In this document: positions 1 to 16,231 of the stretch, one piece after another | Position numbering within the stretch: position 1 is the first letter of the stretch | How the letters are laid out: each line of letters begins with the position of its first letter | Origin: Streptomyces sp. MP131-18 | Lineage (GTDB): Bacteria; Actinomycetota; Actinomycetes; Streptomycetales; Streptomycetaceae | Assembly: GCF_001984575.1 (NCBI RefSeq) | Contig: NZ_LZNS01000001.1 | Coordinates: forward strand, 579,371-623,824 | Length of the DNA stretch: 44,454 bases | Reading direction: 5' to 3' | Position numbers and translations under genes: made by a program | Notes under the pieces: model-generated | Told to the model about the DNA's origin: nothing | The model's database searches: none | The model's input: only the letters and a program-made list of their open reading frames with translations

Positions 1-8284
<8,284 letters not shown>

Positions 8285-8440
8285 GACGTTCAGCCGCCCT
8301 TCCATTCATCGAATCCCCACGACACGAGACGTTGGATCTGCGCACGGGACGCGCGCGACAAAAGCGGGTGGTGTTTTCCGAGTCCGGCACTGCACGCTAT
8401 CGCCGCAGGCGCATCCGTTCTCCAGCGCGCGGCCACACAG

Positions 8441-8454
8441 CGGTAATCGGTAAT
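8441..8454. promoter_or_regulatory. Tandem 7-bp repeat CGGTAAT x2 upstream of the PKS
   Basis: Two abutting copies of CGGTAAT lie about 160 bp upstream of the PKS start, in the only AT-richer patch of this leader. SARP regulators bind short direct heptamers, but usually with regular spacers, which these copies lack. Whether this is an operator is a guess. Confidence 0.2.
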
Positions 8455-8487
8455 TCCGCGGACGAAGGACACGGCTCGGGGCCGGGG

Positions 8488-8525
8488 CCGGGGCCGGCAC
8501 GGAACTGGTGCCGTGCCGGTCCCGG
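8488..8525 (-). terminator. Hairpin terminator downstream of the aminotransferase
   Basis: A 15-bp stem (one G-T wobble) at 8488-8502 pairs with 8511-8525 around an 8-nt loop. It begins 42 bp after the aminotransferase stop and precedes the PKS leader, so it should separate the two transcripts. There is no U tract, which is usual for actinomycete terminators. Confidence 0.6.
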
Positions 8526-8567
8526 CCGCAGGCCGCGTCAGGTCACGTAAGGCCGCTTCAGGCCGCT

Positions 8568-10160
8568 TCAGGCCACGGGAATGGCCAGTCGTTTCCCGGT
8601 CTGCCCGCGCAGGATGGCGCAGACGTCGGTCAACGCCTCCTCAAGACGGTCGATTTCCGCGTCCGTGAGCAGGACGGAGGGCTCGAAGCGCAGGGTGCTC
8701 ACCGCGCTCGCGGTGGGGAACGTCCGAATCCGGTGCGCTTGGAGCAGGTGCCCGGCGATCAGGTAACCGAACGTTCCGGAGGCGACCGCGTCGCGGATCA
8801 GGGGGTCGGTGGAGCCGGACTGGTCGTGGAATTCGAGGCCGAGCATGAGCCCGCGGCCGCGGATCTCCTTGACGACGTCGGGGAACGTGGCGCGGACCGA
8901 CTCCAGCATCCCGGCCAGCGCTTCACCGCGTTCGAGGGCCAGGGTGTAGGCCCGGCCGCCGTCGGCTTCCAGGAGTTCGAGGACGGTGAGCGCGATGGGG
9001 CAGGAGAAGCCGTCCTTGGCGAAGGTCGAGCTGTGGACCAGCTCGAACTCCTGCCGGTACCTGCTGCCCCGCACGAGCATCACCGCGGCCTTGGCCAGGC
9101 CGCCGCCCAGCGACTTGGCGAGCACGTAGTAGTCGGCGCGCAGCCCGAGGTGGGAGCTGGCGAGGAGCCGGCCGACCCGGCCCATGCCGCTCTGGATCTC
9201 GTCGACGACGATCGGGCAGCCGGCCGCCGCGGAGAACTCCTGGATCTGCCGCGCGAATTCCTCGGACAGCGGCCTGATGCCGCCCTCGCCCTGGATGGGC
9301 TCGACGAGGAAGGCGCACAGGGTGTGGTGGTCGCGCTCGACGAGCCGGACCCCGCCGCCGGTCACGGCCAGGCCGAGCAGGGTACCCGACTCCTCGGCGA
9401 GAATGTCCTTCAGCACCTCGGGGCGCTCCCGCGGCACGAAGCGCGCCCCTGCGGCGAGTGCCTGGAAAGGCGCACGGTAGCCCTCGTTGTGGGTCAGCTG
9501 GACACTGGTGCCCAGCTTGCCGTGGAAGCCGCCCTCCAGGGCGAGGAAGACGGGCGGCCGCGCGGTCTGCACCGCGTTGCGCCGCGCGATCTCCGCCACG
9601 AGGTCCGCCACCGCGTCGCCGTCCCCGGCCGGGCGCGGCACGCCGAGGCGCTGCCACACGCCGGGGTCGACGGCCGCCTCGCCGGCCAGCACGGCGGACC
9701 GCGCCCGCGCCGTCGCGGCCTCCAGTTCGCCGGTGACGGCGGAAAGGCGTGAGACCCGGTCCAGTTCGGCATGCTTCACGGCGGCCTCGACGGCCTCGGC
9801 GCCGCTGTTGGCGAAGGTGGCGTAATAGGGCTCGGTGTCGCCGAGTTCCCGGTGAATGATCCGGTTCAACTCCAGGACCAGGCGGCTCGCCTGCGGATGC
9901 GCGGAGAACTGGGCGAGAACCGGCGTCCCGGTGTCGAGTAGTTCGCGGGCGCGCGCCGTGATGACGGGATGGTTGTGCCCGAAGAACAGGGCCCCGTATC
10001 CGCCGGCGTAGTCGATGACGGGTATCTCGGCACCGTCGTCGCCGCGCATGAACAGCGTATTCCCCGCACCGCGGACGTATTCGACGTCGAGCCCGATCGT
10101 CGTCAGCCAGGCGCGCAGATTGGGTTCGGCAAGCTCGGTCGCGCCGGATTCAGAATTCAT
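8568..10160 (-). CDS. Class III PLP-dependent aminotransferase, PKS-associated
   Basis: 530 residues. The start ATG at 10160 has an ideal AAGGAG six bases upstream; the frame is open further upstream but without an equally good ribosome site. Class III (ornithine/acetylornithine-type) features: ANSGAEAVEAA near 117-127 for PLP phosphate binding, VVDEIQSG with Asp320, and Lys349 in VLAKSLGGG as the Schiff-base lysine. The protein is about 100 residues longer than typical class III enzymes, mainly because of an Ala/Arg-rich insertion around 134-205, between the phosphate-binding loop and the EGGFHGK segment. It lies just upstream of the PKS on the same strand, so it probably puts an amino group on a polyketide precursor or on the product. 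The amine acceptor cannot be read from sequence. Confidence 0.9.
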   Translation of the reverse strand: MNSESGATELAEPNLRAWLTTIGLDVEYVRGAGNTLFMRGDDGAEIPVIDYAGGYGALFFGHNHPVITARARELLDTGTPVLAQFSAHPQASRLVLELNRIIHRELGDTEPYYATFANSGAEAVEAAVKHAELDRVSRLSAVTGELEAATARARSAVLAGEAAVDPGVWQRLGVPRPAGDGDAVADLVAEIARRNAVQTARPPVFLALEGGFHGKLGTSVQLTHNEGYRAPFQALAAGARFVPRERPEVLKDILAEESGTLLGLAVTGGGVRLVERDHHTLCAFLVEPIQGEGGIRPLSEEFARQIQEFSAAAGCPIVVDEIQSGMGRVGRLLASSHLGLRADYYVLAKSLGGGLAKAAVMLVRGSRYRQEFELVHSSTFAKDGFSCPIALTVLELLEADGGRAYTLALERGEALAGMLESVRATFPDVVKEIRGRGLMLGLEFHDQSGSTDPLIRDAVASGTFGYLIAGHLLQAHRIRTFPTASAVSTLRFEPSVLLTDAEIDRLEEALTDVCAILRGQTGKRLAIPVA

Positions 10161-10403
10161 GCCACTCCTTGTCGGACATGAAGCGGATGCCCCCGGCGGA
10201 TGGCGGCTGCGCTCCTGATGCCCGTGAGATCCTCCGGACATCATCGCGCTTTCACCCCAGTGCGCGGTCACGAGCAAGTCATGCGCCACCATCGGGTTCT
10301 CATATGGCTGCCGGAAATGGTCGCCCGATTACCCGGCCCTGCCACCGGAGTTACTGAACGGGGCGCGGGGCCCGCCGGAAGGGGCGGCGGGCTCCGCGCC
10401 GTT

Positions 10404-12659
10404 TCAGACGCCGGTGTCGGCAGGGCTCTTCGGCCGTTCGCTGCGCGCCGCCGACAGCAGGAACTCCACCAGTTGTTCGGTGGTGATCCGCGCCGGCGGG
10501 TCGAGGGTGACGGTGGTCGCGTGGCTCTTGCCGCCGGCCCAGGTCGGGCGGCGCAGCAGCAGGTCGGGGGACGCGGCGGCGATGACGACCAGCGAGCCCG
10601 ACCGGGCGGACTCCGCCAGCTCCTCCACGGCCCGCAGTACCGCGTCGTCGGCGCGGTGCAGGTCGTCCACGCACAGCACGAGCGGAACGCGCCGCGCCGC
10701 CTCCTGGAAGAAGCCGCACCACGCGTCGAGCACGTCCTCGGCCGCGCCCGCCCCCGCGCGAGCGCCCGCCACGGTCTCGATCAGCGGCGTGAGCACCGCC
10801 AGGTGCCGGCTCGCCGCGGGCCCGTCGGCGAACAGGGCGCGGACCTTGGCGGCGAGCGCCGCCCTGGCCACCACCACGTCGTCCGCCGGCCTGACGCCGC
10901 AGTAGGCGGCGAGGGTCTGGGCCTGTGCGAGGAGCGGGTCCTCGTGCGGGGCGGTGGGGGCCCGGCCCGCCAGGAAGAGGGTGGGCTCCGGCTGGGAGGC
11001 GATCAGATGCCCGAAGTCCCCGAGCATGCGGCTCTTGCCCGTGCCCGGCCCGCCCAGAACGGTGATCAGGTGCGGGACGGAACGGTGCCTGGTGCGTTTC
11101 ACCAGCCCGTGCAGGACGTCGAGTTCGTACCCGCGGTCCTGTCCGCCGGGGCGGCCGTCCGGGGTCTCGGACCAGGCACCGATGGCGCGCCAGCCCGCCG
11201 AGGGCGGATCGGCCTGGTGGTAGACGATGGTGTTCTCCGTCGCCCGGCGGATCGCGTCGTTGACCCGCACCTCGCCCGCGGGGACGCCCTGGAGCAGCGA
11301 CTGCGACTCGTCCAGCACGCCGCCGACGACCGTGGGGGTGGCGGTCTGGCCGCGGCGGCGCAGCAGGACCTGGCCCATGCTGACGGAGACGTGGACGCTG
11401 AACCGGGCGTGTCCGGCGCCGGTTTCGTCGCACACGTCCAGCGCGTCGCGGATGGCGAGACCGGCGAGCACGGCCTGTCTCGCGTCGTCATCGGCCGGCT
11501 CATGGACCCCGAACAGGGCCAGCGAGACGGAGCCCATGGAGGCCATCACGGTGCCCCCGAAGCGTTCGATCTGCTCGCCGACGACGAGCGTCACCCCGTC
11601 CATGAGGTCGTCCCTGTCCTCGCGGACGCCGGTGCTGAGGGAGGGGGCCATCCAGGTGCGCACCGCGACGACACTGACCCGCCTGCGGTCGACGTCCGGC
11701 TGCCGGACCGCCGCGGCGCCGCCGTTGCCGGAGGCGGGCGCGGTGACCCGGGGCGTCTGCGCCGCCGGGGCGGCGGGCCGGCGGGGGCGGGCCTGCTCGC
11801 GGGCGCCGGGTGCGGAGGCGGCCACCAGCTCCGGTTCCCTGACGGGCTCGCCCGCCATTTCCCGCAGGACGTCGCCTGCCCCGGTGCGGGTCTGCGACAG
11901 CGCCGGGTCCTGGGTGAGGATCGCGCGCTGGAACCGCTGGAGTTCGCGGCCCGGCTCCAGGCCGAGTTCCTCGACGAGGGCGGAGCGCACCCGGCTGTAG
12001 GCGTTGAGCGCGTCGGCCTGCCGCCCGCAGCGGTAGAGCGCCAGCATCAGCTGGGCGCATGAACGTTCCCGCAGCGGCTCGGCCTGCGAGATCGTCTCCA
12101 GTTCGGCGAGGACGGTGCTGTGGCGGCCGCAGGCCAGTTCGGCGTCGAAGTAGTCCTCCATGGCGTCCAGCCGCAGGCTCTGGAGCGCGCCGAGCTCGGG
12201 CCAGTCGATGCCGACCTCGACCAGGTCGGCCAGCACGGGACCGCGCCACAGCGCGAGCGCGTCCCGCAGCAGCGCGGCCGCCTGCTCCACCGCGCCTTCC
12301 GCCTGCTTTTCACGCCCCTGGCGCACCCACTTGTGGAAGAGGTACATGTCGACCTGCTCCGGGTCCACCCGCATCATGTAGCCGGGCGGCCGGGTGAGCA
12401 GGGTGGCGCTCTCGCCTCCCGCGGCACGCCCGCCGGCCAGGATGCCGCGCAGGCTGTAGACCGCGTTCTGAAGGATCTTGCGTCCGGTCGTCGGCGCGTC
12501 GTCCACGCCCCACAGGGCGTTGAGCAACTGGCTGGTCGCCACAACCCTATTGGCCTGTAATAAGAGGAAACCCAGGGTGGCGCGCTGCTTCGTGCCGCCC
12601 AGGGCCACGGGCCCGTCGCTGCCGACCACTTCGAGCGGGCCCAGTATTCGGAACTGCAT
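10404..12659 (-). CDS. SARP-family regulator with cyclase-homology and AAA/STAND ATPase domains (PimR-like, shortened)
   Basis: 751 residues from ATG 12659 (MQFRILGPLEV), with a GGGGGA ribosome site just upstream. N-terminal winged helix (about 1-95) and BTAD (about 96-245) are typical of AfsR/SARP activators. An Ala/Pro linker follows, then a class III cyclase-homology segment (about 320-465), then a P-loop ATPase with GGPGTGKS (Lys542) and Walker B LVLCVDDLHRADD near 660. The order SARP, guanylate-cyclase-like, ATPase is that described for PimR, SanG and PolR. PimR is about 1,200 residues, and this protein stops soon after the ATPase core. Residues 33 and 34 are two consecutive TTA leucine codons (12558-12563), so translation should need the bldA tRNA. 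It is the likely pathway activator for the PKS cluster. Confidence 0.9.
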   Translation of the reverse strand: MQFRILGPLEVVGSDGPVALGGTKQRATLGFLLLQANRVVATSQLLNALWGVDDAPTTGRKILQNAVYSLRGILAGGRAAGGESATLLTRPPGYMMRVDPEQVDMYLFHKWVRQGREKQAEGAVEQAAALLRDALALWRGPVLADLVEVGIDWPELGALQSLRLDAMEDYFDAELACGRHSTVLAELETISQAEPLRERSCAQLMLALYRCGRQADALNAYSRVRSALVEELGLEPGRELQRFQRAILTQDPALSQTRTGAGDVLREMAGEPVREPELVAASAPGAREQARPRRPAAPAAQTPRVTAPASGNGGAAAVRQPDVDRRRVSVVAVRTWMAPSLSTGVREDRDDLMDGVTLVVGEQIERFGGTVMASMGSVSLALFGVHEPADDDARQAVLAGLAIRDALDVCDETGAGHARFSVHVSVSMGQVLLRRRGQTATPTVVGGVLDESQSLLQGVPAGEVRVNDAIRRATENTIVYHQADPPSAGWRAIGAWSETPDGRPGGQDRGYELDVLHGLVKRTRHRSVPHLITVLGGPGTGKSRMLGDFGHLIASQPEPTLFLAGRAPTAPHEDPLLAQAQTLAAYCGVRPADDVVVARAALAAKVRALFADGPAASRHLAVLTPLIETVAGARAGAGAAEDVLDAWCGFFQEAARRVPLVLCVDDLHRADDAVLRAVEELAESARSGSLVVIAAASPDLLLRRPTWAGGKSHATTVTLDPPARITTEQLVEFLLSAARSERPKSPADTGV

Positions 12660-13010
12660 CGATCCCCCACTTCGCACCAACCGGTGGTCGCGCCGCCGGT
12701 GGGCGGGCGCGCTCAGCCATGCCGCGACGCCCGCCTATCGGCAGACGTCAAAAACCATGGTGGATGGGGGTACTCCAAGCCCACACAAACCTTGGCCAAG
12801 GGGCAGGCCCGCCCGGCGCGGCGCGGGCGGGAAAGGGCCGGCGCCGGTGCGCAGGCCGGATGCGGCGCGGGCGAACGGGGCACGGCCGAACGGCGGCCGG
12901 GCACGAACCCGGCCGATGGCCGACCGGTCGGCGCAGTCTACGCAACGGCCGCACCGGGCCCGCGCGCGGGTTGCGTCAACGGCGGGGCACGGCCCGCGGC
13001 ACGGCCGCGG
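12660..13010. other. Non-coding gap between SARP and TetR genes
   Basis: 351 bp without a convincing gene. It should contain the SARP promoter on the minus strand. A perfect 12-bp palindrome CCTTGGCCAAGG sits at 12790-12801, about 130 bp upstream of the SARP start, and a GC hairpin at about 12808-12831. The TetR terminator hairpin is at the right end. Confidence 0.5.
12994..13010 (-). terminator. Hairpin abutting the TetR stop codon
   Basis: A 7-bp stem, CCGCGGC paired with GCCGCGG around a 3-nt loop, directly follows the TetR stop at 13011. It probably ends that transcript before the SARP promoter region. Confidence 0.45.
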
Positions 13011-13721
13011 CTACCGGTCCGCGTCCGGCGTCGGCGCGACCGCGGCCAGCCCTTCGTCCAGCCACCACAAGTCGAGCTTCGCCGTCTCGTCGGCGTGCCA
13101 GACCTCCAGGCCCGTCCCCTTGGCATTCAGCGCGGCCAGGCCCTGCTGCGCGGACAGGCGCGGCAGCATCACCTGCCAGAACCCGGTGACGGAGCGCCGC
13201 AGGGGCCACTCGGGGTCGCTGCGCGCGAGCACCGCGATGCCCACCACGGCGGCCGTGATCGCCCCGACCGCGTCCTCGAGCGACACGTCCGCCGCCAGAC
13301 TGCCCTGACCGCTGGCGAAATTCAGCATTCCCCTGACCCAATTCCGCCACTCCAGCCACAGCTTGACCCCGGCGTCCCAGGTCAGGTCGTTGCCGAGGCC
13401 GAATCCCGCGCGCAGGACGACGTCCTCCTCCAGGCGCTGGGCCAGGAAGTGCGAGGCGTCGACGAGAAGTTGCAATGGCGCGTCGTGTCCGAGCGGACAA
13501 TGGGCGATGATGCGGTGGAGCGTGTGCGCGGCGGCGGCCTCCACCGCCTCGCCCAACTCCTTTTTACTGCTGAAGTGAAAGTGCAGGGCCCCGGTGCTCA
13601 CACCCGCCCGGCTGCTGATCTCGGCCAGCGAGGAATGCGCGAACCCGCCCCGGTCGAAAGCCTCGGCCGCCGAACGGATCAACTCCTGGCGTGTGCGCAT
13701 CGCGCGGTCCTGCCTGGCCAT
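13011..13721 (-). CDS. TetR-family regulator, gamma-butyrolactone receptor (ArpA/ScbR) type
   Basis: 236 residues from ATG 13721 (MARQDRAMRTRQEL), with GGAG 9 nt upstream; an in-frame upstream start exists without support. The helix-turn-helix is at about 29-50 (SLAEISSRAGVSTGALHFHF), and ALHFHFSSK is typical of the ArpA-type receptors and pseudo-receptors found in antibiotic clusters. The ligand-binding C-terminal part has two Trp residues and an acidic tail, but receptor and pseudo-receptor cannot be told apart by eye. It lies head-to-head with the gene at 13958 across a 236-bp gap holding a palindrome, and upstream of the SARP gene. This suggests it represses itself and perhaps the SARP or divergent gene. 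Confidence 0.85.
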   Translation of the reverse strand: MARQDRAMRTRQELIRSAAEAFDRGGFAHSSLAEISSRAGVSTGALHFHFSSKKELGEAVEAAAAHTLHRIIAHCPLGHDAPLQLLVDASHFLAQRLEEDVVLRAGFGLGNDLTWDAGVKLWLEWRNWVRGMLNFASGQGSLAADVSLEDAVGAITAAVVGIAVLARSDPEWPLRRSVTGFWQVMLPRLSAQQGLAALNAKGTGLEVWHADETAKLDLWWLDEGLAAVAPTPDADR

Positions 13722-13748
13722 CCAGTCGCTCCGTGAGTCAAGATCAAG

Positions 13749-13760
13749 CGGTGTACACCG
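13749..13760. promoter_or_regulatory. Palindromic operator candidate CGGTGTACACCG
   Basis: A perfect 12-bp palindrome lies 27 bp upstream of the TetR start in the divergent promoter region. Position and symmetry fit an autoregulatory site for a dimeric TetR repressor. It is shorter than classical gamma-butyrolactone receptor boxes. Confidence 0.5.
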
Positions 13761-13957
13761 ACGCACACAGGGGGATCGACCTTAGCAGACCCACTGTATG
13801 GCACTGATCAACAGACCGTCATGTCTGGCTAAAGTGGCGCGGGCCCGATGTGCGGCGATCGAAACAACGGGGCACGTGGGGCACCTTGGGGCGCCCGTAT
13901 GGAAGGACTTCCGGCCACCCCTTGGGTAACATCGCGCCGGGCCGAGGCGATTGCCGA

Positions 13958-15715
13958 ATGACGGGCGAGGAGAAGGCGGGGCGGGCGTTGACCACCGAGC
14001 GGTTGCGGGTGCCCGTCGGCGCCGACGCCGAACGGTGGGTGACCCGGCGGGCGGCGCGGCGCGCCCTGTTCGTGGTGCACAACGTGACCTCCGCGACCCG
14101 CCTGCTGGACGTCCTGCCGCTGCTCGACAGCGATCCACGCCTCCAGCTGCTGGCCACCTGCACCGGTTCCTCGCCGTTCCTCGCGGGCGTTCCCGAGGCG
14201 CTGGAGACGATGGGGCTGCCCGTGCTGCCCTGGGAGCAGGCGGTGCGGCTGCCGGTGCACCTGGCCGTCACGGCCAGTTACGGCGGCGGGCTGCACGCAC
14301 TGCCCGGCCGCCTGGTGACCCTGTCACACGGGGTGGGTTACAACAAGAAATTACGGTCGGCGTCCGGTGCGGACGGGCCGGCGGCCTTTGGCTTCGGCCC
14401 CGAGTGGCAGCTGCACGGGGGCCGGCCGATAGCGGCCGCGACCGTTCTCTCGCACCCCGAGCAGGTGGAGCGGCTGGCCGCGGCCTGCCCCGAGGCCGCA
14501 CCGACCGCCGTGCTCGCCGGTGACCCGTGCTACGACCGGATTCTGGCCGAACTGCCGCTGCGTGAACGGTTCCGGCGGGCGTTCGGCGTGGCCCGCGGGC
14601 AGCGGCTGGTCGTGGTCAACTCCACCTGGGGGCAGCGTTCCCTGTTCGGCGACGGCGGCGAGGCCGACCCGCTGCTCTCGCTGCTGCCGCGGCTGACCGC
14701 GGAGCTGCCGGCCGACGAGTACCGCGCGGCCGCCGTGCTGCACCCCAACGTCTGGCACGGGCACGGCCCCGGACAGGTGCGGGCCTGGCTCGCGGAGGCG
14801 CGCCGCGGCGGGCTGACGCTCATCCCGCCGCTCGGGCCGTGGCGGCAGGCGCTCATCGCCGCCGACTGCGTCATCGGCGACCACGGCTCCGTCACGTTCT
14901 ACGCGGCGGCGATCGGCCGCCCCGTGCTCATGGCCGCCTTTCCCGACGAGGACCTGGACCCCGGCTCCCCCGTCGCCTCCCTGGGCCGGGCCGCGCCGCG
15001 GCTGGCCCCGCACCGCGGGCTGCGCGCGCAGCTGGACGAGCTGATGGGGCGGCACGTGCCCGGCCGCTACGCGGCGCTCGGCGCCCTGTCAAGTTCGGCC
15101 CCCGGCGGCTCAGCGGCCCTGCTGCGCACGCTGTTCTACGACCTGCTCGGCCTGCCGGAGCCGCACGGGCGGCCCGCCGCCCTGGCCCGGCTGCCCCTGC
15201 CCTCCCCGGCGGCCGAGGAACGCACCGCGCCGCTGCGCGTCCTGACCCGGGTGTGCGCGGGCGCGGCGCCCGAGGTCGCGGTGGCCCGCCACGCCGGCGC
15301 CACGGCGGAGCCGGCGGTGGACGGCTTCGAGGACGCCCACACGGTGGTGCACGAGGACGGGCTCGACGTCACGCGTCTTGAGGTCGCCGACGTGATCGTG
15401 CGGTACGGCGCCGTGGACGATCCGCGGACGGGCCCCCCGCGGGCGTGGGCGGCGGAGGTCCTGGGGCGGCACCGGCACTGCCGGCTGGCCGCGTACGTCA
15501 CCGGGCCCGACAGCTGCACCGTCCTGGTGCGCGGCGGCCGGGTGTTGCGGCTGACGGCGGAGCCGGAACCGTCCGGCCGCGTGGACCTGTGCGACCCGGC
15601 CGCCTACGCCTCGGCGCTCCACGCCTGGCTGACGGCGGGGAGTTCACTCCCCGGCGGCCTTGTGGTGCGGACCGGCGGGACGCGGCACCGCGTCCGCGTC
15701 GAGCCCGGCGGCTGA
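13958..15715 (+). CDS. Conserved hypothetical protein with GT-B/CDP-glycerol-transferase-like fold
   Basis: 585 residues from ATG 13958, with GAGGCGA upstream. The N-terminal half looks like a two-Rossmann GT-B protein: LFVVHNVTSATRLL near 32, LVTLSHGVGYNKK near 120, RLVVVNSTWGQRS near 215, then CVIGDHGSVTFYAAAIGRP near 303-318. The last motif resembles the donor-binding segment of CDP-glycerol glycerophosphotransferases and UDP-sugar epimerases. The C-terminal 180 residues are not recognised. There is no signal peptide or membrane segment. Codon 132 is TTA (14351-14353), unusual in this genome, so expression probably depends on bldA. It diverges from the TetR gene and overlaps the following minus-strand gene tail-to-tail by 72 bp. 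The substrate is unknown. Confidence 0.75.
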   Translation: MTGEEKAGRALTTERLRVPVGADAERWVTRRAARRALFVVHNVTSATRLLDVLPLLDSDPRLQLLATCTGSSPFLAGVPEALETMGLPVLPWEQAVRLPVHLAVTASYGGGLHALPGRLVTLSHGVGYNKKLRSASGADGPAAFGFGPEWQLHGGRPIAAATVLSHPEQVERLAAACPEAAPTAVLAGDPCYDRILAELPLRERFRRAFGVARGQRLVVVNSTWGQRSLFGDGGEADPLLSLLPRLTAELPADEYRAAAVLHPNVWHGHGPGQVRAWLAEARRGGLTLIPPLGPWRQALIAADCVIGDHGSVTFYAAAIGRPVLMAAFPDEDLDPGSPVASLGRAAPRLAPHRGLRAQLDELMGRHVPGRYAALGALSSSAPGGSAALLRTLFYDLLGLPEPHGRPAALARLPLPSPAAEERTAPLRVLTRVCAGAAPEVAVARHAGATAEPAVDGFEDAHTVVHEDGLDVTRLEVADVIVRYGAVDDPRTGPPRAWAAEVLGRHRHCRLAAYVTGPDSCTVLVRGGRVLRLTAEPEPSGRVDLCDPAAYASALHAWLTAGSSLPGGLVVRTGGTRHRVRVEPGG

Positions 15716-16204
15716 CCACGCCGCGGCGGCGGGCTGCCGGGCGAGGGCCTCCAACTGCCGGACCACGCGGGCGAGCGGCGCCGTCGCGTCGATCTCGGCA
15801 TCGGCCGTCGCCCGCAGCAGCGGCTCGACCTCGGCCAGGTCGGCCAGGATCGCGGCGCGCTCCTCGGGCCGCTTGCCGTAGGGGTTTCCGGTGCGTGCCG
15901 CGCCGCGGTCCATCAGGACCGCGGCGGGCGCGCTCAGCAGCACCACCCGGTCGAACAGCGGGTAGAAGTCCCCCTGGTTGCTCTTGCAGCCCGCAACGAA
16001 CAGGCTGCCATCGCGGTGCCCGGTGAGCAGATCCTTCATGGCCGCCTCACGCCGCACCCGGTCGGCGGAGCCGTCCGGCAGCGTCACCCAGTGGCTCCAC
16101 CGGTCGGTGTCGGTGTCGACGGCACGGTGCCCGCGGCCGGCCAGGGCCCGGAGGGCGGTCGACTTGCCAGTGCCCGACATTCCGGTGACCAGGACCTTCG
16201 GCAT
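15644..16204 (-). CDS. Small P-loop ATPase/kinase-like protein
   Basis: 186 residues. The Walker A motif GMSGTGKST is at 8-16, followed by DTDTDRW near 31, as in nucleoside/shikimate-kinase-type P-loop proteins. An LFVAGCKSNQGDFY segment near 88-101 and FDRVVLLSAP near 105 (Walker-B-like strand) complete the core. Actinomycetes carry many such small orphan AAA/kinase proteins, often annotated only as ATP-binding protein. The start has little ribosome-site support. The gene follows the STAND gene by 27 bp on the same strand, so they are probably co-transcribed. The C-terminal 24 codons overlap the 3' end of the convergent gene. Confidence 0.8.
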   Translation of the reverse strand: MPKVLVTGMSGTGKSTALRALAGRGHRAVDTDTDRWSHWVTLPDGSADRVRREAAMKDLLTGHRDGSLFVAGCKSNQGDFYPLFDRVVLLSAPAAVLMDRGAARTGNPYGKRPEERAAILADLAEVEPLLRATADAEIDATAPLARVVRQLEALARQPAAAAWSAAGLDADAVPRPAGPHHKAAGE

Positions 16205-16231
16205 GCCAGGAGCGTACGCGGCGCGCTGCGG

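Noticed and set aside
10200..12062. A 620-codon plus-strand frame over the SARP gene
   Set aside because: It is composed of low-complexity shadow sequence; the opposite strand has the complete BTAD-cyclase-ATPase protein.
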